Source of the DNA: Actinomycetota bacterium
GTDB taxonomy: Bacteria > Actinomycetota > Thermoleophilia > Solirubrobacterales > 70-9
Assembly: GCA_005885405.1 (NCBI GenBank)
Contig: VAYN01000019.1
Span: 3,912-67,911, forward strand
Length of the DNA stretch: 64,000 nt
Direction of reading: 5' to 3'
This document shows positions 44,643-54,695 of the stretch, in pieces. The notes under the pieces were generated by a model. It worked only from the letters and a program-made list of their open reading frames with translations, made no database searches and was not told the origin of the DNA. Position numbers and translations under genes: made by a program. The first letter of the stretch is position 1; every line of letters begins with the position of its first letter.

Positions 44643-45443
44643 TCAGCCCGTCACGCCTTTCACCACGGGGTAGTAGCCGCTGGCATGACCAGTGACCTTC
44701 GGGTGGTAGCTTTCGCCCGTCGGGTTGGAGAGGCCGTTGATCCACTCGGTCGAGGAGCCACCGCCGCCGTCGCAGACCGCGTGGCCGACGAAGGGCGGGA
44801 TCACGTCACGGAAGACGAAGTTCGCCCCCGCCCGTGAAGCCGCGGCGCTGACCACGGTCCGCAGCATTTCCGCCGTCTGGTTGAGCCGGGTCTCCTCGCT
44901 GGGGCTGAACCAGGTGAGCGCGTTGCAGTCCTCGCCGTTGAACAGCTTCGGGTAGTCGAGCGCGATCACTTTCGCGTTCGGCGAGCGCGACTTGATCGTG
45001 TTGTTGACCAGGTCAAGCCGGCCCGGCAGCGTGTTGTTGATGTAGGACTGGGCGGTGTTGATCGCCCCGTCGCAGTTCGACGCCCAAGAGGGCTGGGCGC
45101 AGGTGGTGATCACGCTGGAGAAACCGGCGTCGTTGCCACCGATCGTGTAAGTCACCCAGTTCGTGTCCGAGGTCAGGCTCGCGGCCTGGGTGTTGATCAG
45201 GTCCCCGGTCTTCGCTCCCGAGCAGGTGGCGTTGACGAAGGTCCAGTCCGGATGCGCGTTGTGCAGCAGGTAGGGGTACGCATAGATCGACCGCTGACAG
45301 GTCGATTCGTAGAAGGTCCGCGTGCCGGTTCCCGACGAGTACGAGTCCCCAAGGGCCACGTACTTCGTCGCCGACGCGGCCGCGGCGAACACGGCGAAGA
45401 GTGCAACCACACAGAGCAGGGCTGCGATTCGACTCCACTTCAT
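44643..45443 (-). CDS. Secreted SGNH-hydrolase lipase/esterase
   Basis: A 266-residue exported SGNH/GDSL hydrolase. Signal peptide: RIAALLCVVALFAVFAAAASA. Blocks: VALGDSYSSGTG (nucleophile Ser), GGNDAGF (oxyanion Asn) and ESYHPKVTGHASGY (catalytic Asp/His block). Cysteines suggest disulfides as in Streptomyces lipases. GGAGGCGTCAA precedes the ATG at 45443. Confidence 0.92.
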   Translation of the reverse strand: MKWSRIAALLCVVALFAVFAAAASATKYVALGDSYSSGTGTRTFYESTCQRSIYAYPYLLHNAHPDWTFVNATCSGAKTGDLINTQAASLTSDTNWVTYTIGGNDAGFSSVITTCAQPSWASNCDGAINTAQSYINNTLPGRLDLVNNTIKSRSPNAKVIALDYPKLFNGEDCNALTWFSPSEETRLNQTAEMLRTVVSAAASRAGANFVFRDVIPPFVGHAVCDGGGGSSTEWINGLSNPTGESYHPKVTGHASGYYPVVKGVTG

Positions 45444-45506
45444 TTGACGCCTCCATCCCCCGCCCTATCATCAATTTGTGTTGACCATAGAGGCGGGAGG
45501 GCTGGT

Positions 45507-46652
45507 TTGCCATCGAATATCGTCGCCTGCTTGAGCGAACCGGTGCCCTACCTCGACCTCAGCGCCCTGCCGCGAGAGCTCGATGGCGAGCTCGAGCGCA
45601 CGGTCGCTCGAGTAGCCGCTTCGGGGTGGTACCTGCTCGGGCCCGAGCTCGAGGCCTTCGAGCAGGACTTCGCTTCCTACTGCGGTGCCCGTCACTGCGT
45701 CGGGGTCGGCAGCGGGATGAGCGCGATCGAGCTCGCCCTCCTCGCCGGCGGTATCGGCCCCGGAGACGAGGTGATCGTCCCGGCCTACACCTGGATAGCC
45801 ACCTGGCTGGCGGTGACGCGAACCGGCGCCACCCCGGTCCCGGTCGACGCCGACGCTGCGACCTACAACATCGACCCGAACTTGATCCCGGCCGCGATCA
45901 CCGAGCGAACCGCCGCGATCGTCCCCGTCCACCTCCGCGGCGAGCCGGCGGACATGGACGCCGTAACGGCGATCGCCGCCGATGCCGGGCTGCTGGTGGT
46001 CGAGGACGCGGCGCAGGCGCACGGGGCGCGCCACCGAGGTCGCAGGGTCGGCAGCATCGGCGAGGCCGGGGCGTTTTCCTTCTACCCGACGAAGAACCTT
46101 GGCTGCCTCGGCGACGGCGGCGCCGTCGTCACCGACGACGAGGCACTTGCCGAGCGGGTCCGCCTCCTCCGCAACTACGGGATGCGGAACCGCTACGAGA
46201 TCGAGACCGCCGGGGTCAACTCGCGCCTGGCCGAGATCCAGGCCGCCGTGCTGCGGCTGCTGCTGCCCCGCCTCGACGAGTGGAACGGGGCCCGCGCATC
46301 GCTGGCGGCGCTCTACACCTCCCGCCTCGGCAGCAGCGACTCGATCTCGATGCCGGCCGTTCCCAGCTGGGCGGACCCGGTCTGGCACCTGTTCACGATC
46401 AACCATCCGAACCGGGATGCCGTCGCCAACGCTCTCGCAGAGCAGGAGATCGGCACCCTCGTCCACTACCCCCTGCTCCCCCACCAGACGCCGCCCTATG
46501 AGGAAGAGTGGCCACGCGGGAGCCTGCCGGTCGCCGAGGCACTCGCCACTTCGACCCTGAGCCTGCCGCTCTACCCGCAGCTTGAGGCGGCAGTCTGCGA
46601 GCGCGTCGCCGAGGCTGTGCTGGCGACCGTCGGGCCGGCCGCCTCCGCGTAG
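45507..46652 (+). CDS. fdtB: DegT/DnrJ/EryC1 sugar aminotransferase (FdtB-like)
   Basis: A 381-residue PLP-dependent sugar aminotransferase. Seen: VPYLDLSALPRELDGEL, the phosphate/PLP loop VGSGMSAIELAL, VVEDAAQAHGARHRG, and FSFYPTKNLGCLGDGGAVV with the PLP Lys. With the neighbouring FdtA-like isomerase and hexapeptide acetyltransferase it fits the C3-amination step on a TDP-6-deoxy-ketohexose. TTG 45507 has a GGGAGG ribosome site six bases upstream; GTG 45543 is the alternative. Confidence 0.88.
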   Translation: MPSNIVACLSEPVPYLDLSALPRELDGELERTVARVAASGWYLLGPELEAFEQDFASYCGARHCVGVGSGMSAIELALLAGGIGPGDEVIVPAYTWIATWLAVTRTGATPVPVDADAATYNIDPNLIPAAITERTAAIVPVHLRGEPADMDAVTAIAADAGLLVVEDAAQAHGARHRGRRVGSIGEAGAFSFYPTKNLGCLGDGGAVVTDDEALAERVRLLRNYGMRNRYEIETAGVNSRLAEIQAAVLRLLLPRLDEWNGARASLAALYTSRLGSSDSISMPAVPSWADPVWHLFTINHPNRDAVANALAEQEIGTLVHYPLLPHQTPPYEEEWPRGSLPVAEALATSTLSLPLYPQLEAAVCERVAEAVLATVGPAASA

Positions 46653-46662
46653 GATCGACCCG

Positions 46663-47643
46663 ATGAGCGACCGACCGAAGCCAAGAGGCGGCGCCTGGGA
46701 CGCCGCCCAGCGCCTGCGGTTGAAGCTGCACACCGATCTCCACCAGCGGCTCGATGGGATCCACTCTTCGCTGGGCGACCTCCAGCAACGGCTCGGCGAC
46801 CTCCGCGACACCCTCGCCGACCACAGTGCCCGGCTGGCGCTGATCGAGGCCGAGGCGCGCCGGACGGCGGAGATCGGCCGCCACATCTACGACGAAGAGC
46901 CCGCCAGCCGCCGGCGGCTGCACGAGCTGCGGCGCAGCGAGGAGTACGAGTTCGCCTTCACCGAAGACGAGCCGCTGGTCACCTTCATCGTCCCCACCTA
47001 CCGCTCGTTCGAGACCCTGCGCGACGTCGCCCTCCCCTCGATCCTCGGGCAGGACTACTCGAACCTCGAGGTGATCGTCTCCGGCGACGCCGCGCCGCCC
47101 GAGACCGCCGCGGTGGTGGCTTCCTTCGACGACCCCCGCCTCGTCTACCTCAACCGCACGATCCGAGGCCCCTACCCCGAGGACCCGGCAAAAAGCTGGT
47201 TCGGGATCGGCGGACCGCCCTTCAACGACGCCCTGGCGATCGCCCGCGGACGCTGGGTCACCGCCCTCGGCGACGATGACGCGATCCGCCCGAACCACAC
47301 CCGCGACCTCCTCGCGGCGGCGAAAGAGCATCGCTTCGAGCACGTCTACGGGCTACAGCAGGTCAACTTCGCCGAAGGCGAGCCACTCGTGCTCAACGAG
47401 TTCCCGCCCCGCCAGGGTCACTGGGGGATGCAGAGCTCGCTCTACCTCACGGGCCTCCGCTTCTTCGAATCCGAGCTCACCGACGCCGTCTTCGACGAGC
47501 CGAGCGACTGGTCTAAGTGCAGGCGGATGATCCGGGCGGGGGTTCGCTTCGGGATGATCGACAAGATCGTCGTCGACAAGAACGAGACGAGGCGGCGATC
47601 GGCTGAGGAGTGGCGGCGGGGCGAGGTCCCGTCCGCCGAGTAG
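46663..47643 (+). CDS. Glycosyltransferase family 2
   Basis: A 326-residue protein. The N-terminal 90 residues are a charged coiled-coil (HQRLDGIHSSLGDLQQRL) and the rest is a GT-A domain: VTFIVPTYRSFETL, VIVSGDAAPPETAAVV and the metal-binding DDDAIRP in ALGDDDAIRPN. It probably adds the amino sugar made by the surrounding genes to a surface glycan. ATG 46663 follows TAGGAT (46650-46655) by seven bases. Confidence 0.88.
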   Translation: MSDRPKPRGGAWDAAQRLRLKLHTDLHQRLDGIHSSLGDLQQRLGDLRDTLADHSARLALIEAEARRTAEIGRHIYDEEPASRRRLHELRRSEEYEFAFTEDEPLVTFIVPTYRSFETLRDVALPSILGQDYSNLEVIVSGDAAPPETAAVVASFDDPRLVYLNRTIRGPYPEDPAKSWFGIGGPPFNDALAIARGRWVTALGDDDAIRPNHTRDLLAAAKEHRFEHVYGLQQVNFAEGEPLVLNEFPPRQGHWGMQSSLYLTGLRFFESELTDAVFDEPSDWSKCRRMIRAGVRFGMIDKIVVDKNETRRRSAEEWRRGEVPSAE

Positions 47644-47652
47644 CGGCCCGCT

Positions 47653-48066
47653 TCAGACTGCAGCCTGGATCGCCTGCTGGAACTCGCCGCGGTCGCGGAT
47701 GTAATCCGCCTCATCGAATGGCGCCGAGGTCAGCGCCAGGTAGACGGTTCCCTCGGCGAACCCGCCAATGTCGTGCCAGACCATCGGCGGCAGGTAGATG
47801 CCGCGGCGGGGGTCGTCGAGGGTGACGTCGAGCCGCCGTTGACCGTCGTCGATTGCCATCGCCATCCGGCCGGAGACGCAAAAGACGACCTGCTCGAGCG
47901 CGCGGTGGGCGTGGCCGCCACGGGCAGCCTGCGCGGGGACGTCGTAGACGTAAAAGACGCGCGCGATCGGAAAGGGGACGTGGTTTTCGCCCTCGGCGAA
48001 GGCCAGGTCTCCCTGCGGGTCAGCTACTGCCGGTAGCTCGATTGGCTTGCATTCCTCGACTCCCAC
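47653..48066 (-). CDS. fdtA: TDP-4-oxo-6-deoxyhexose 3,4-ketoisomerase (FdtA/WxcM-like cupin)
   Basis: A 137-residue cupin isomerase. Family blocks: IELPAVADPQGDLAFAEG, FPIARVFYVYDVP, RGGHAHRALEQVVFCVSG with the catalytic His pair, and YLPPMVWHDIGGF. Enzymes of this type convert the 4-oxo to a 3-oxo sugar before amination. I chose GTG 48066 because the conserved N-terminus begins there. It lies on the opposite strand to its partner genes. Confidence 0.88.
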   Translation of the reverse strand: MGVEECKPIELPAVADPQGDLAFAEGENHVPFPIARVFYVYDVPAQAARGGHAHRALEQVVFCVSGRMAMAIDDGQRRLDVTLDDPRRGIYLPPMVWHDIGGFAEGTVYLALTSAPFDEADYIRDRGEFQQAIQAAV

Positions 48067-48084
48067 GGGCTGGCACTGACCATA

Positions 48085-48731
48085 ATGGACGCAGTGTCTG
48101 GCCTTCACCCCAGCGCGATCGTCGAAACCGACTCGCTCGGCGAGGGGGTGACGATCGGCGAGTTCGCAATCATCCGCCCCGGCGCCTTGATCGGCGACGG
48201 CGTCAGCATCCTGCCCCACGCCCTCGTTGACGAGGAGGTGGAGATCGGGGCCGGGACCGAGATCCAGACCGGCGCCGTGATCGGCCGCCGCCCCCGCGCG
48301 ACGGGGTCGATAGCCCGCACGCCCACCTACGAGAAAGCGACCACGCCCTGATCCGGGAGCAGAGCTGGGTCGGCGACCACTGCGTCGTCGGCCGCGCGGC
48401 CGGCATCGACCGCGGCGTCCGGATCGAAGATGGGGCCGTGCTGATGTACGGCTGCAACATCGTCGAGAAAACGGTGATCGGCAAAGGCGCCTTCATCGCC
48501 GGCGGGGTGATCATGACCAACGACAACTCGATCGGCGCCAAGGGTGTGGACCCGGATTCGCCCGGGATCAGGATCGAAGACGGAGCGAGAGTCGGCGCCA
48601 ACGCCACCTTCCTCCCCGACGTCACCGTCGGCCGCGACGCCATCGTCGGCGCCGGCTCGGTCGTCACCCGCGATGTCCCGGCGGGGACGACTGCGATGGG
48701 TGTCCCTGCCCGGCCGGTCCCAGGTCGCTGA
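48085..48731 (+). pseudogene. fdtC: Hexapeptide-repeat sugar N-acetyltransferase (FdtC-like), frame-broken
   Basis: Left-handed beta-helix acyltransferase split over two frames. From 48085 (or GTG 48094) the frame reads LHPSAIVETDSLGEGVTIGEF and VIGRRPRATGSIARTPTYEK, then stops at TGA 48349-48351. Homology resumes one frame back (DHALIREQSWVGDHCVVGRA, GKGAFIAGGVIMTND, GAGSVVTRDVPAG) to the TGA at 48729-48731. About 15 residues usually between these parts are missing. Intact relatives acetylate the 3-amino group of the TDP-sugar. The stop overlaps the next gene's ATG (TGATG). Confidence 0.75.
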
Positions 48732-49715
48732 TGGCGGCGCCCTCGGTCCCGCTCTCGATCCTCGACCTCGCCGCAGTCGGCCGCGAGGAGACGATCGCCG
48801 AGAGCTTCGCCGGCAGCGTCGAGCTGGCGCGGGCGGCCGAGCGCGGCGGCTATCGGCGGGTCTGGTACGCCGAGCACCACAACATCCCCACAATCGCGTC
48901 TTCAGCCACCAGCGTGCTTATCGCCCATGTCGCCGCGTTCACCCACAGCATCCGCCTTGGTGCCGGCGGAATCATGCTCCCGAACCACTCCCCGCTGGTG
49001 ATCGCGGAACAGTTCGGCACGCTCGAGGCCCTGCATCCGGGGCGCATTGACCTCGGTCTGGGGCGAGCCCCCGGCTCGGACCAGGACACCGTGACCCAGC
49101 GGCAAGCGAGCGCTTTGCGCAGGATGTCGTCGAGCTGCAGCGGTTCCTCGGCGACGAGAGCCCGGTCCCGGGGATCAAGGCGATCCCCGGCCAGGGCACC
49201 CACGTTCCCCTCTACATCCTCGGCTCCTCCCTCTACGGCGCCGAACTGGCGGCCGAGCTCGGTCTCCCTTACGCCTTCGCCTCCCACTTCGCCCCGCGCT
49301 TCCTGCATGAAGCGATCACCGTGTACCGGGAGCAGTTCAAGCCCTCCCAGCAGCAGCCCGAGCCCTACGTGATCGCCGGCGTCGGCGTGATCGCCGCCGA
49401 GAGCGAGGAGAGCGCCGCCGCCCAGCACGAGGCGGCCCGCCGCATTCGCGCCCGCGCCCTCTTCGGCCGCGGCCGCAAGCTCAGTGAGGAAGACGTCACC
49501 GCTCTGCTCGAGTCCCCGCAGGCCGCAGCGGTCGACGAGATGCTCGCCTACACCGCCGTCGGACTGCCCGAGGCGGCCGGCGCCTAACCTTCGCCGCCGA
49601 GACCGAAGCCGACGAGCTGATCACCGTCCACTACTCCGACTCGGTGCCGAACAGGCTGCGCTCAGTCGAGCTACTGGCCGGGGCGCTCGATCCCGCCGGC
49701 GCCCCGCGCAGCTAG
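48731..49715 (+). pseudogene. Luciferase-like (LLM) flavin-dependent oxidoreductase, two frame breaks
   Basis: Bacterial luciferase-fold monooxygenase. From ATG 48731: LSILDLAAVGREETIAES, YRRVWYAEHHNIPTIASSA and RIDLGLGRAPGSDQD. Near 49110 the frame shifts to ERFAQDVVELQRFLGDE, YILGSSLYGAELAAELGL and YAFASHFAPR, which ends in TAA at 49586-49588. A third frame then gives TFAAETEADELITVHYSD to TAG 49713-49715. Both shifts are in the same direction. The gene would need two corrections to make a full enzyme of about 330 residues. Confidence 0.8.
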
Positions 49716-50086
49716 CGGGACTCGTTCAGCGCCACCGCTTCGCCGATCAGCGCCTTGAACGCCTCGGCGTCCACGTCCTCGCCCTCGTGGATGTCGATCG
49801 CTCGGCGAACGTTGCCGTCGAGGCTCGAGTTGAAGAGGCCGGAAGGATCGTCGAGCGAGGCGCCCTTGGCGAAGGTCAGCTTCACGGCCTTCTTGTAGGT
49901 CTCGCCGGTGCAGATGATCCCGGCGTGCTCCCAGACCGGCGTCCCTTTCCATTTCCAGGTCTCTTCAACCTCGGGGTCGGCCTCTTTGATCAGGCCGCGG
50001 ACGCGGGCCAGCGTCTCGCCCCGCCAGTCGCCCAGCTCCTCGATCCGCTCGTCGATCAGCTGCGAGGGGTTACCGCCCTTCTCCAT
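49712..50086 (-). CDS. DUF1801 family protein (YdhG-like)
   Basis: A 124-residue protein of the DUF1801/YdhG fold: IDERIEELGDWRGETLARVR, ETWKWKGTPVWEHAGIICTG, AVKLTFAKGASLDDPSGLF and a C-terminal helix. Members are small, soluble and of unknown function. ATG 50086 follows TATCCT (complement of 50094-50099) by seven bases. Its 3' end overlaps the luciferase-like gene by 4 bases. Confidence 0.85.
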   Translation of the reverse strand: MEKGGNPSQLIDERIEELGDWRGETLARVRGLIKEADPEVEETWKWKGTPVWEHAGIICTGETYKKAVKLTFAKGASLDDPSGLFNSSLDGNVRRAIDIHEGEDVDAEAFKALIGEAVALNESR

Positions 50087-50124
50087 GCCGCAGAGGATAG
50101 GGCGGAGCTGATTACCATGGCTCG

Positions 50125-51366
50125 GTGAGCGGGGAGGCAGCTCCAGCCCTAGGCGTCCTGCGCAGACGGGAGTTCCGGCTCCTCTTCTCAGCCCAGGCAG
50201 TCTCGGTCCTCGGCGACCGGATGGTCGCGGTAGCGCTCGCCTTCGCGGTTTTGGAGATCGGCGGCTCGGTTGCCGACGTCGGCCTCGTCCTCGCCGCCGG
50301 CACGTTCCCCCTGGTCGCAACCGTCTTGGTCGGGGGAGTGGTCGCCGACCGCGTCTCCCGGCGCGCCGTGATGGTGGCAGCCGACCTCGTTCGGGTCGCG
50401 AGCCAGGGTGCGATGGCCGCCCTGCTGATCGCAGGAGTGGCGGAGGTATGGATGCTGGCGCTGCTGGCCGCCGTTGCCGGCGCGGCCACCGGCTTCTTCG
50501 GCCCTGCCTCGACCGGCCTGCTGCCCGAAGTCGTCCTCGCCGAGCAGCTGCAGCCGGCGAACGCACTGCGCGCGAGCGCCGTCTCGGCCGGCGAAATCCT
50601 CGGCCCGATCCTGGCCGGGGTCCTGGTCGCCGCCGCGGGAGCGGGATGGGCGATCGCCGTCGACGCCGTCACCTTCGCCGTCAGCGCCGCCTGCCTGCTG
50701 GCGCTGCGGGTGACGCCCCGCGCCCGCGAGCAGCAAAGCGCCTTCGCCGTCGACCTGCGCGCCGGCTGGGACGCCTTCCGCTCGCGGCGGTGGGTCTGGA
50801 CCTTTGTCGCCTACTTCTCGTTGGTGAACCTGCTCTGGGGCGCCTGGGGAACGCTTGGGCCGATCGTCGCCGAGCAGGACCTCGGCGGCGCTGCCGCCTG
50901 GGGCGCCATTCTCACCGCGATGGGCGTCGGCGCCCTTGCCGGCAGCCTGCTCGCCGCGCGCGTCCGGCCGAGCCGGCCGCTGCTGCTGGCGGCCTTCACC
51001 GACAGCCTTTTCGCCCTCCCCCTCGCCTTCCTGGCGGCGACTTCGTCGGTACCGCTGATCGCCTGCGGCGCCTTCCTGGCGGGCGCCGGGATGGCGCTGA
51101 CGATCTCGATCTGGGAGTCGACCCTGCAGCGCCACATCCCCGGCGAGTCCCTCTCCCGCGTCAGCTCCTACGACTGGTTCGGCTCCCTCGCCTTCTACCC
51201 CCTCGGCCTGGCGATCTGGGGCCCGATCGCAGCCGCAATCGGCGTCGGCACCTCGCTCTGGCTCAGCTTCGGCATGGCGGCCGCGATGACCCTCGCGCTC
51301 CTCAGCGTCCCGGACATCCGCCGGCTTCCGGTCGCCCCGCCCGTCGCAGGCGAGGCGACGCCATAG
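50125..51366 (+). CDS. MFS transporter (enterobactin-exporter-like)
   Basis: A 413-residue, 12-helix major facilitator of the EntS/MFS_3 group. The N-terminal LFSAQAVSVLGDRMVAVAL and loop GGVVADRVSRRAVMVAADL (motif A variant) are typical. It may export a small molecule. GTG 50125 follows TACCAT (50113-50118) by six bases. Divergent from the DUF1801 gene; only 38 bases separate the two starts. Confidence 0.9.
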   Translation: MSGEAAPALGVLRRREFRLLFSAQAVSVLGDRMVAVALAFAVLEIGGSVADVGLVLAAGTFPLVATVLVGGVVADRVSRRAVMVAADLVRVASQGAMAALLIAGVAEVWMLALLAAVAGAATGFFGPASTGLLPEVVLAEQLQPANALRASAVSAGEILGPILAGVLVAAAGAGWAIAVDAVTFAVSAACLLALRVTPRAREQQSAFAVDLRAGWDAFRSRRWVWTFVAYFSLVNLLWGAWGTLGPIVAEQDLGGAAAWGAILTAMGVGALAGSLLAARVRPSRPLLLAAFTDSLFALPLAFLAATSSVPLIACGAFLAGAGMALTISIWESTLQRHIPGESLSRVSSYDWFGSLAFYPLGLAIWGPIAAAIGVGTSLWLSFGMAAAMTLALLSVPDIRRLPVAPPVAGEATP

Positions 51367-51375
51367 GATCGCCGG

Positions 51376-51777
51376 GTGCCGTTCACGCACAAGAACCTGA
51401 AGGAGGACGTCGGGGACGTCGGGTCAAACTTCGACGGTGCCCCGGACTTGGAGTTCCGCCTGGCGACCAAGCCGCTTGAGCTTCAGCAGTCGGGCCTCGG
51501 CTACCAGTGCATCCCGCCCAACTATCGCTTCCCCTACGGCCACACCCACCAGCGGCAGGAGGAGGTCTACGTCGTCCTCCGCGGCAGCGGGCGGATGAAG
51601 CTCGATGACGAGATCGTCGAGCTGAAGCAGTGGGATGCGGTCCGCGTCTCGCCCGGCACCTGGCGCGGCTACGAGGCCGGGCCAGAGGGCCTGGAGATCT
51701 TCGTCATCGGCGCCCCCAACCTCGGCGAGAACCCGCGCGACGACGTCGAAGGCACGCGCGACTGGTGGAGCGACTAG
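51376..51777 (+). CDS. Cupin domain protein
   Basis: A 133-residue single cupin. Metal-binding motif 1 is GHTHQRQEEVYVVLRG (two His and Glu); motif 2 is weaker around WDAVRVSPGTWRGYEAG. Role unknown. GTG 51376 follows TAGGAT (51364-51369) by six bases, and the -10 overlaps the MFS stop codon. It nearly abuts the convergent arylsulfotransferase gene (one-base gap). Confidence 0.88.
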   Translation: MPFTHKNLKEDVGDVGSNFDGAPDLEFRLATKPLELQQSGLGYQCIPPNYRFPYGHTHQRQEEVYVVLRGSGRMKLDDEIVELKQWDAVRVSPGTWRGYEAGPEGLEIFVIGAPNLGENPRDDVEGTRDWWSD

Positions 51778-51778
51778 G

Positions 51779-53065
51779 TCAGCGGCCCTGCATCGCGCTC
51801 ATGCCCCGCGCCAGCTGACCGACGCTGGTCGCGCCCGGCGGCACCGGGACGGCGCGGAAGGTCGGCGCCGGCAGGTGCAGGCGAAAGGCGATCCTGCCCT
51901 CGCGGTCGAAGCCGGTGACGAGCTTGTTGTCGCCCCAGCTGACAAGCCAGCCGCCGTCGGGCAGTTCCCGCGCCGAGCCGCAGCAGTGGCTCCGCTTCAC
52001 CTCCGGGTCGTTGAGCTGGCCCTTGTAGATCGCCTTGCCGGCGCCGAGGTCGAGTTTGTAGAAGACGACCCGCGGGCGGCGGGGGCGGTCCTTGCCGTTG
52101 TCGAAGACCGTCAACCGGCCGTGGCGGTCGAGGCGGACGTCGTGCTGGCCGCCGAGCAGCTTCGTCGCCGGGTCGCCGACGACCCGCAGAGACTTGCCGG
52201 TCGGGCTGCCGCCGAGCTTCCAGTTGATCTCCCCCGTGGCGCGGTCGATCCCGTAGACCGCGTCGGTGTGGCGGGTGGAGACGATCACTTCGTCGGGCCC
52301 CCGCGGCTCGATCGAGTTGATGTGAACTGGGTCGTAGGCCTCGCGCTGGAGCCGGCGCCGCGGGTTGCTGAGGACGTTGTGCCACCAGCGCCCCGTCTCG
52401 GAGAGGGCGATGTGGCCGCGCGAGTTCCAGTGCCATAGGACCTTCCCGGCGGGGTCAACTTCCTGCACTTCGGCAGAGACGATCGTCGCCCGCCGTGGGC
52501 CGCCGACGCGGCGCAAGTCGGCCGTTTCCGGGACGTAGGTGTCCAGCAGCACGTTCCCGTTTGGAAGTTCGCGGTACTCGTGGCCGTCGACGATCGAGCC
52601 CTCGGTGCTGACCAGGCGCAGCAGCTTGCCGGACTCGCTCCGGACCTCGTGGGCCATTCGCGGATCGAGGCCGTAGCCGTCGCCGAAGGAGCGCGCCCAG
52701 ACGACGCTGCCGTCGGCAACGATCTGGGCCCAGAGCGCCCGCGTGTCGGGGTTGAACCACCAGCGCGGCTTGCCTTCAGTGTCGAAGACGATCACCCAGG
52801 GGCGGTCGTCCTCGCCCGTGTAGGTGACAACGAAGAGGCCGAAGGGGACGGGGCGGATCGATTCAAACCGCGTCGACGGAAAATCTGCGGGCAGGTCGGG
52901 GAGGCTGGCCGGCGGCTGTTTCTGCGCAGGCGCGGAGTCCTTCGCGGCCGATCCGCATCCGGCGAAAAGGAGGAGCAGCAGCAACAGAAGGATCCGCACC
53001 CAGACGAGCTTAGGGACCGCGCCTCGGCGGGCTGCTGCTACGGTGACTGGGTCGGGTTCGGCCAT
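51779..53065 (-). CDS. Arylsulfotransferase (ASST) family lipoprotein
   Basis: A 428-residue exported protein with lipobox LFAGC after a Leu-rich signal, then a six-bladed propeller of the ASST type: GDGYGLDPRMAHEV, IVDGHEYRELPNGNVLLDTY, DPVHINSIEP, LGGQHDVRLDRHGRLTVFDNG and RSHCCGSARELPDGGWLVSWG. ASSTs move sulfate between phenols, but many actinobacterial members are uncharacterised. The starting residue is uncertain because 20 codons precede the signal. Confidence 0.85.
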   Translation of the reverse strand: MAEPDPVTVAAARRGAVPKLVWVRILLLLLLLLFAGCGSAAKDSAPAQKQPPASLPDLPADFPSTRFESIRPVPFGLFVVTYTGEDDRPWVIVFDTEGKPRWWFNPDTRALWAQIVADGSVVWARSFGDGYGLDPRMAHEVRSESGKLLRLVSTEGSIVDGHEYRELPNGNVLLDTYVPETADLRRVGGPRRATIVSAEVQEVDPAGKVLWHWNSRGHIALSETGRWWHNVLSNPRRRLQREAYDPVHINSIEPRGPDEVIVSTRHTDAVYGIDRATGEINWKLGGSPTGKSLRVVGDPATKLLGGQHDVRLDRHGRLTVFDNGKDRPRRPRVVFYKLDLGAGKAIYKGQLNDPEVKRSHCCGSARELPDGGWLVSWGDNKLVTGFDREGRIAFRLHLPAPTFRAVPVPPGATSVGQLARGMSAMQGR

Positions 53066-53160
53066 TTCGCCACCCGAGAGGTTCCGTTTCCTCCTCGTGC
53101 TTCATTGGCGCCTTGGGGTCGCAGGATCTCCCCTAGACGTTCAACACAGGAGTTCACAAC

Positions 53161-54348
<1,188 letters not shown>

Positions 54349-54351
54349 GCG

Positions 54352-54681
54352 ATGAGCGCCGAGGCCGTCAGGTGGAGCTGCACCCGCTGCGCGGTCTCGG
54401 TCGGCCGGATGGACGGGGAGCCAACGCTGCTACCGACCACCTGGTCGGGAGCTGACGGGCAGATCCTCTGCCTTACCTGCAGCCGAGCGCAGGCCGGAGA
54501 GACGGCGATGGACGCGGCCCCGTCGGAGACTTCGCGCGAGGACCGGGTCCGGCTCCGGCGCACCGCCCTGATCGAGTTCGAGATCGACCGCGCCCCGGAG
54601 GCGCCGAACCGCACCATCGCGCTCGCCTGCCGCACCTCAAGCGCCGCCGTCTTGGCGGTCCGCACCGAGCTGGAGAGCTAG
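54352..54681 (+). CDS. Hypothetical zinc-ribbon-like protein
   Basis: A 109-residue protein with WSCTRC and LCLTC Cys pairs 27 residues apart, then a basic helix (REDRVRLRRTALIEFEIDR) and ALACRTSSAAVLAVRTEL. It begins 3 bases after the helicase stop and is probably co-transcribed. I recognise no family, but the ribbon-plus-helix layout suggests nucleic-acid binding. Confidence 0.65.
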   Translation: MSAEAVRWSCTRCAVSVGRMDGEPTLLPTTWSGADGQILCLTCSRAQAGETAMDAAPSETSREDRVRLRRTALIEFEIDRAPEAPNRTIALACRTSSAAVLAVRTELES

Positions 54682-54695
54682 GCGGGAACGCGAGC

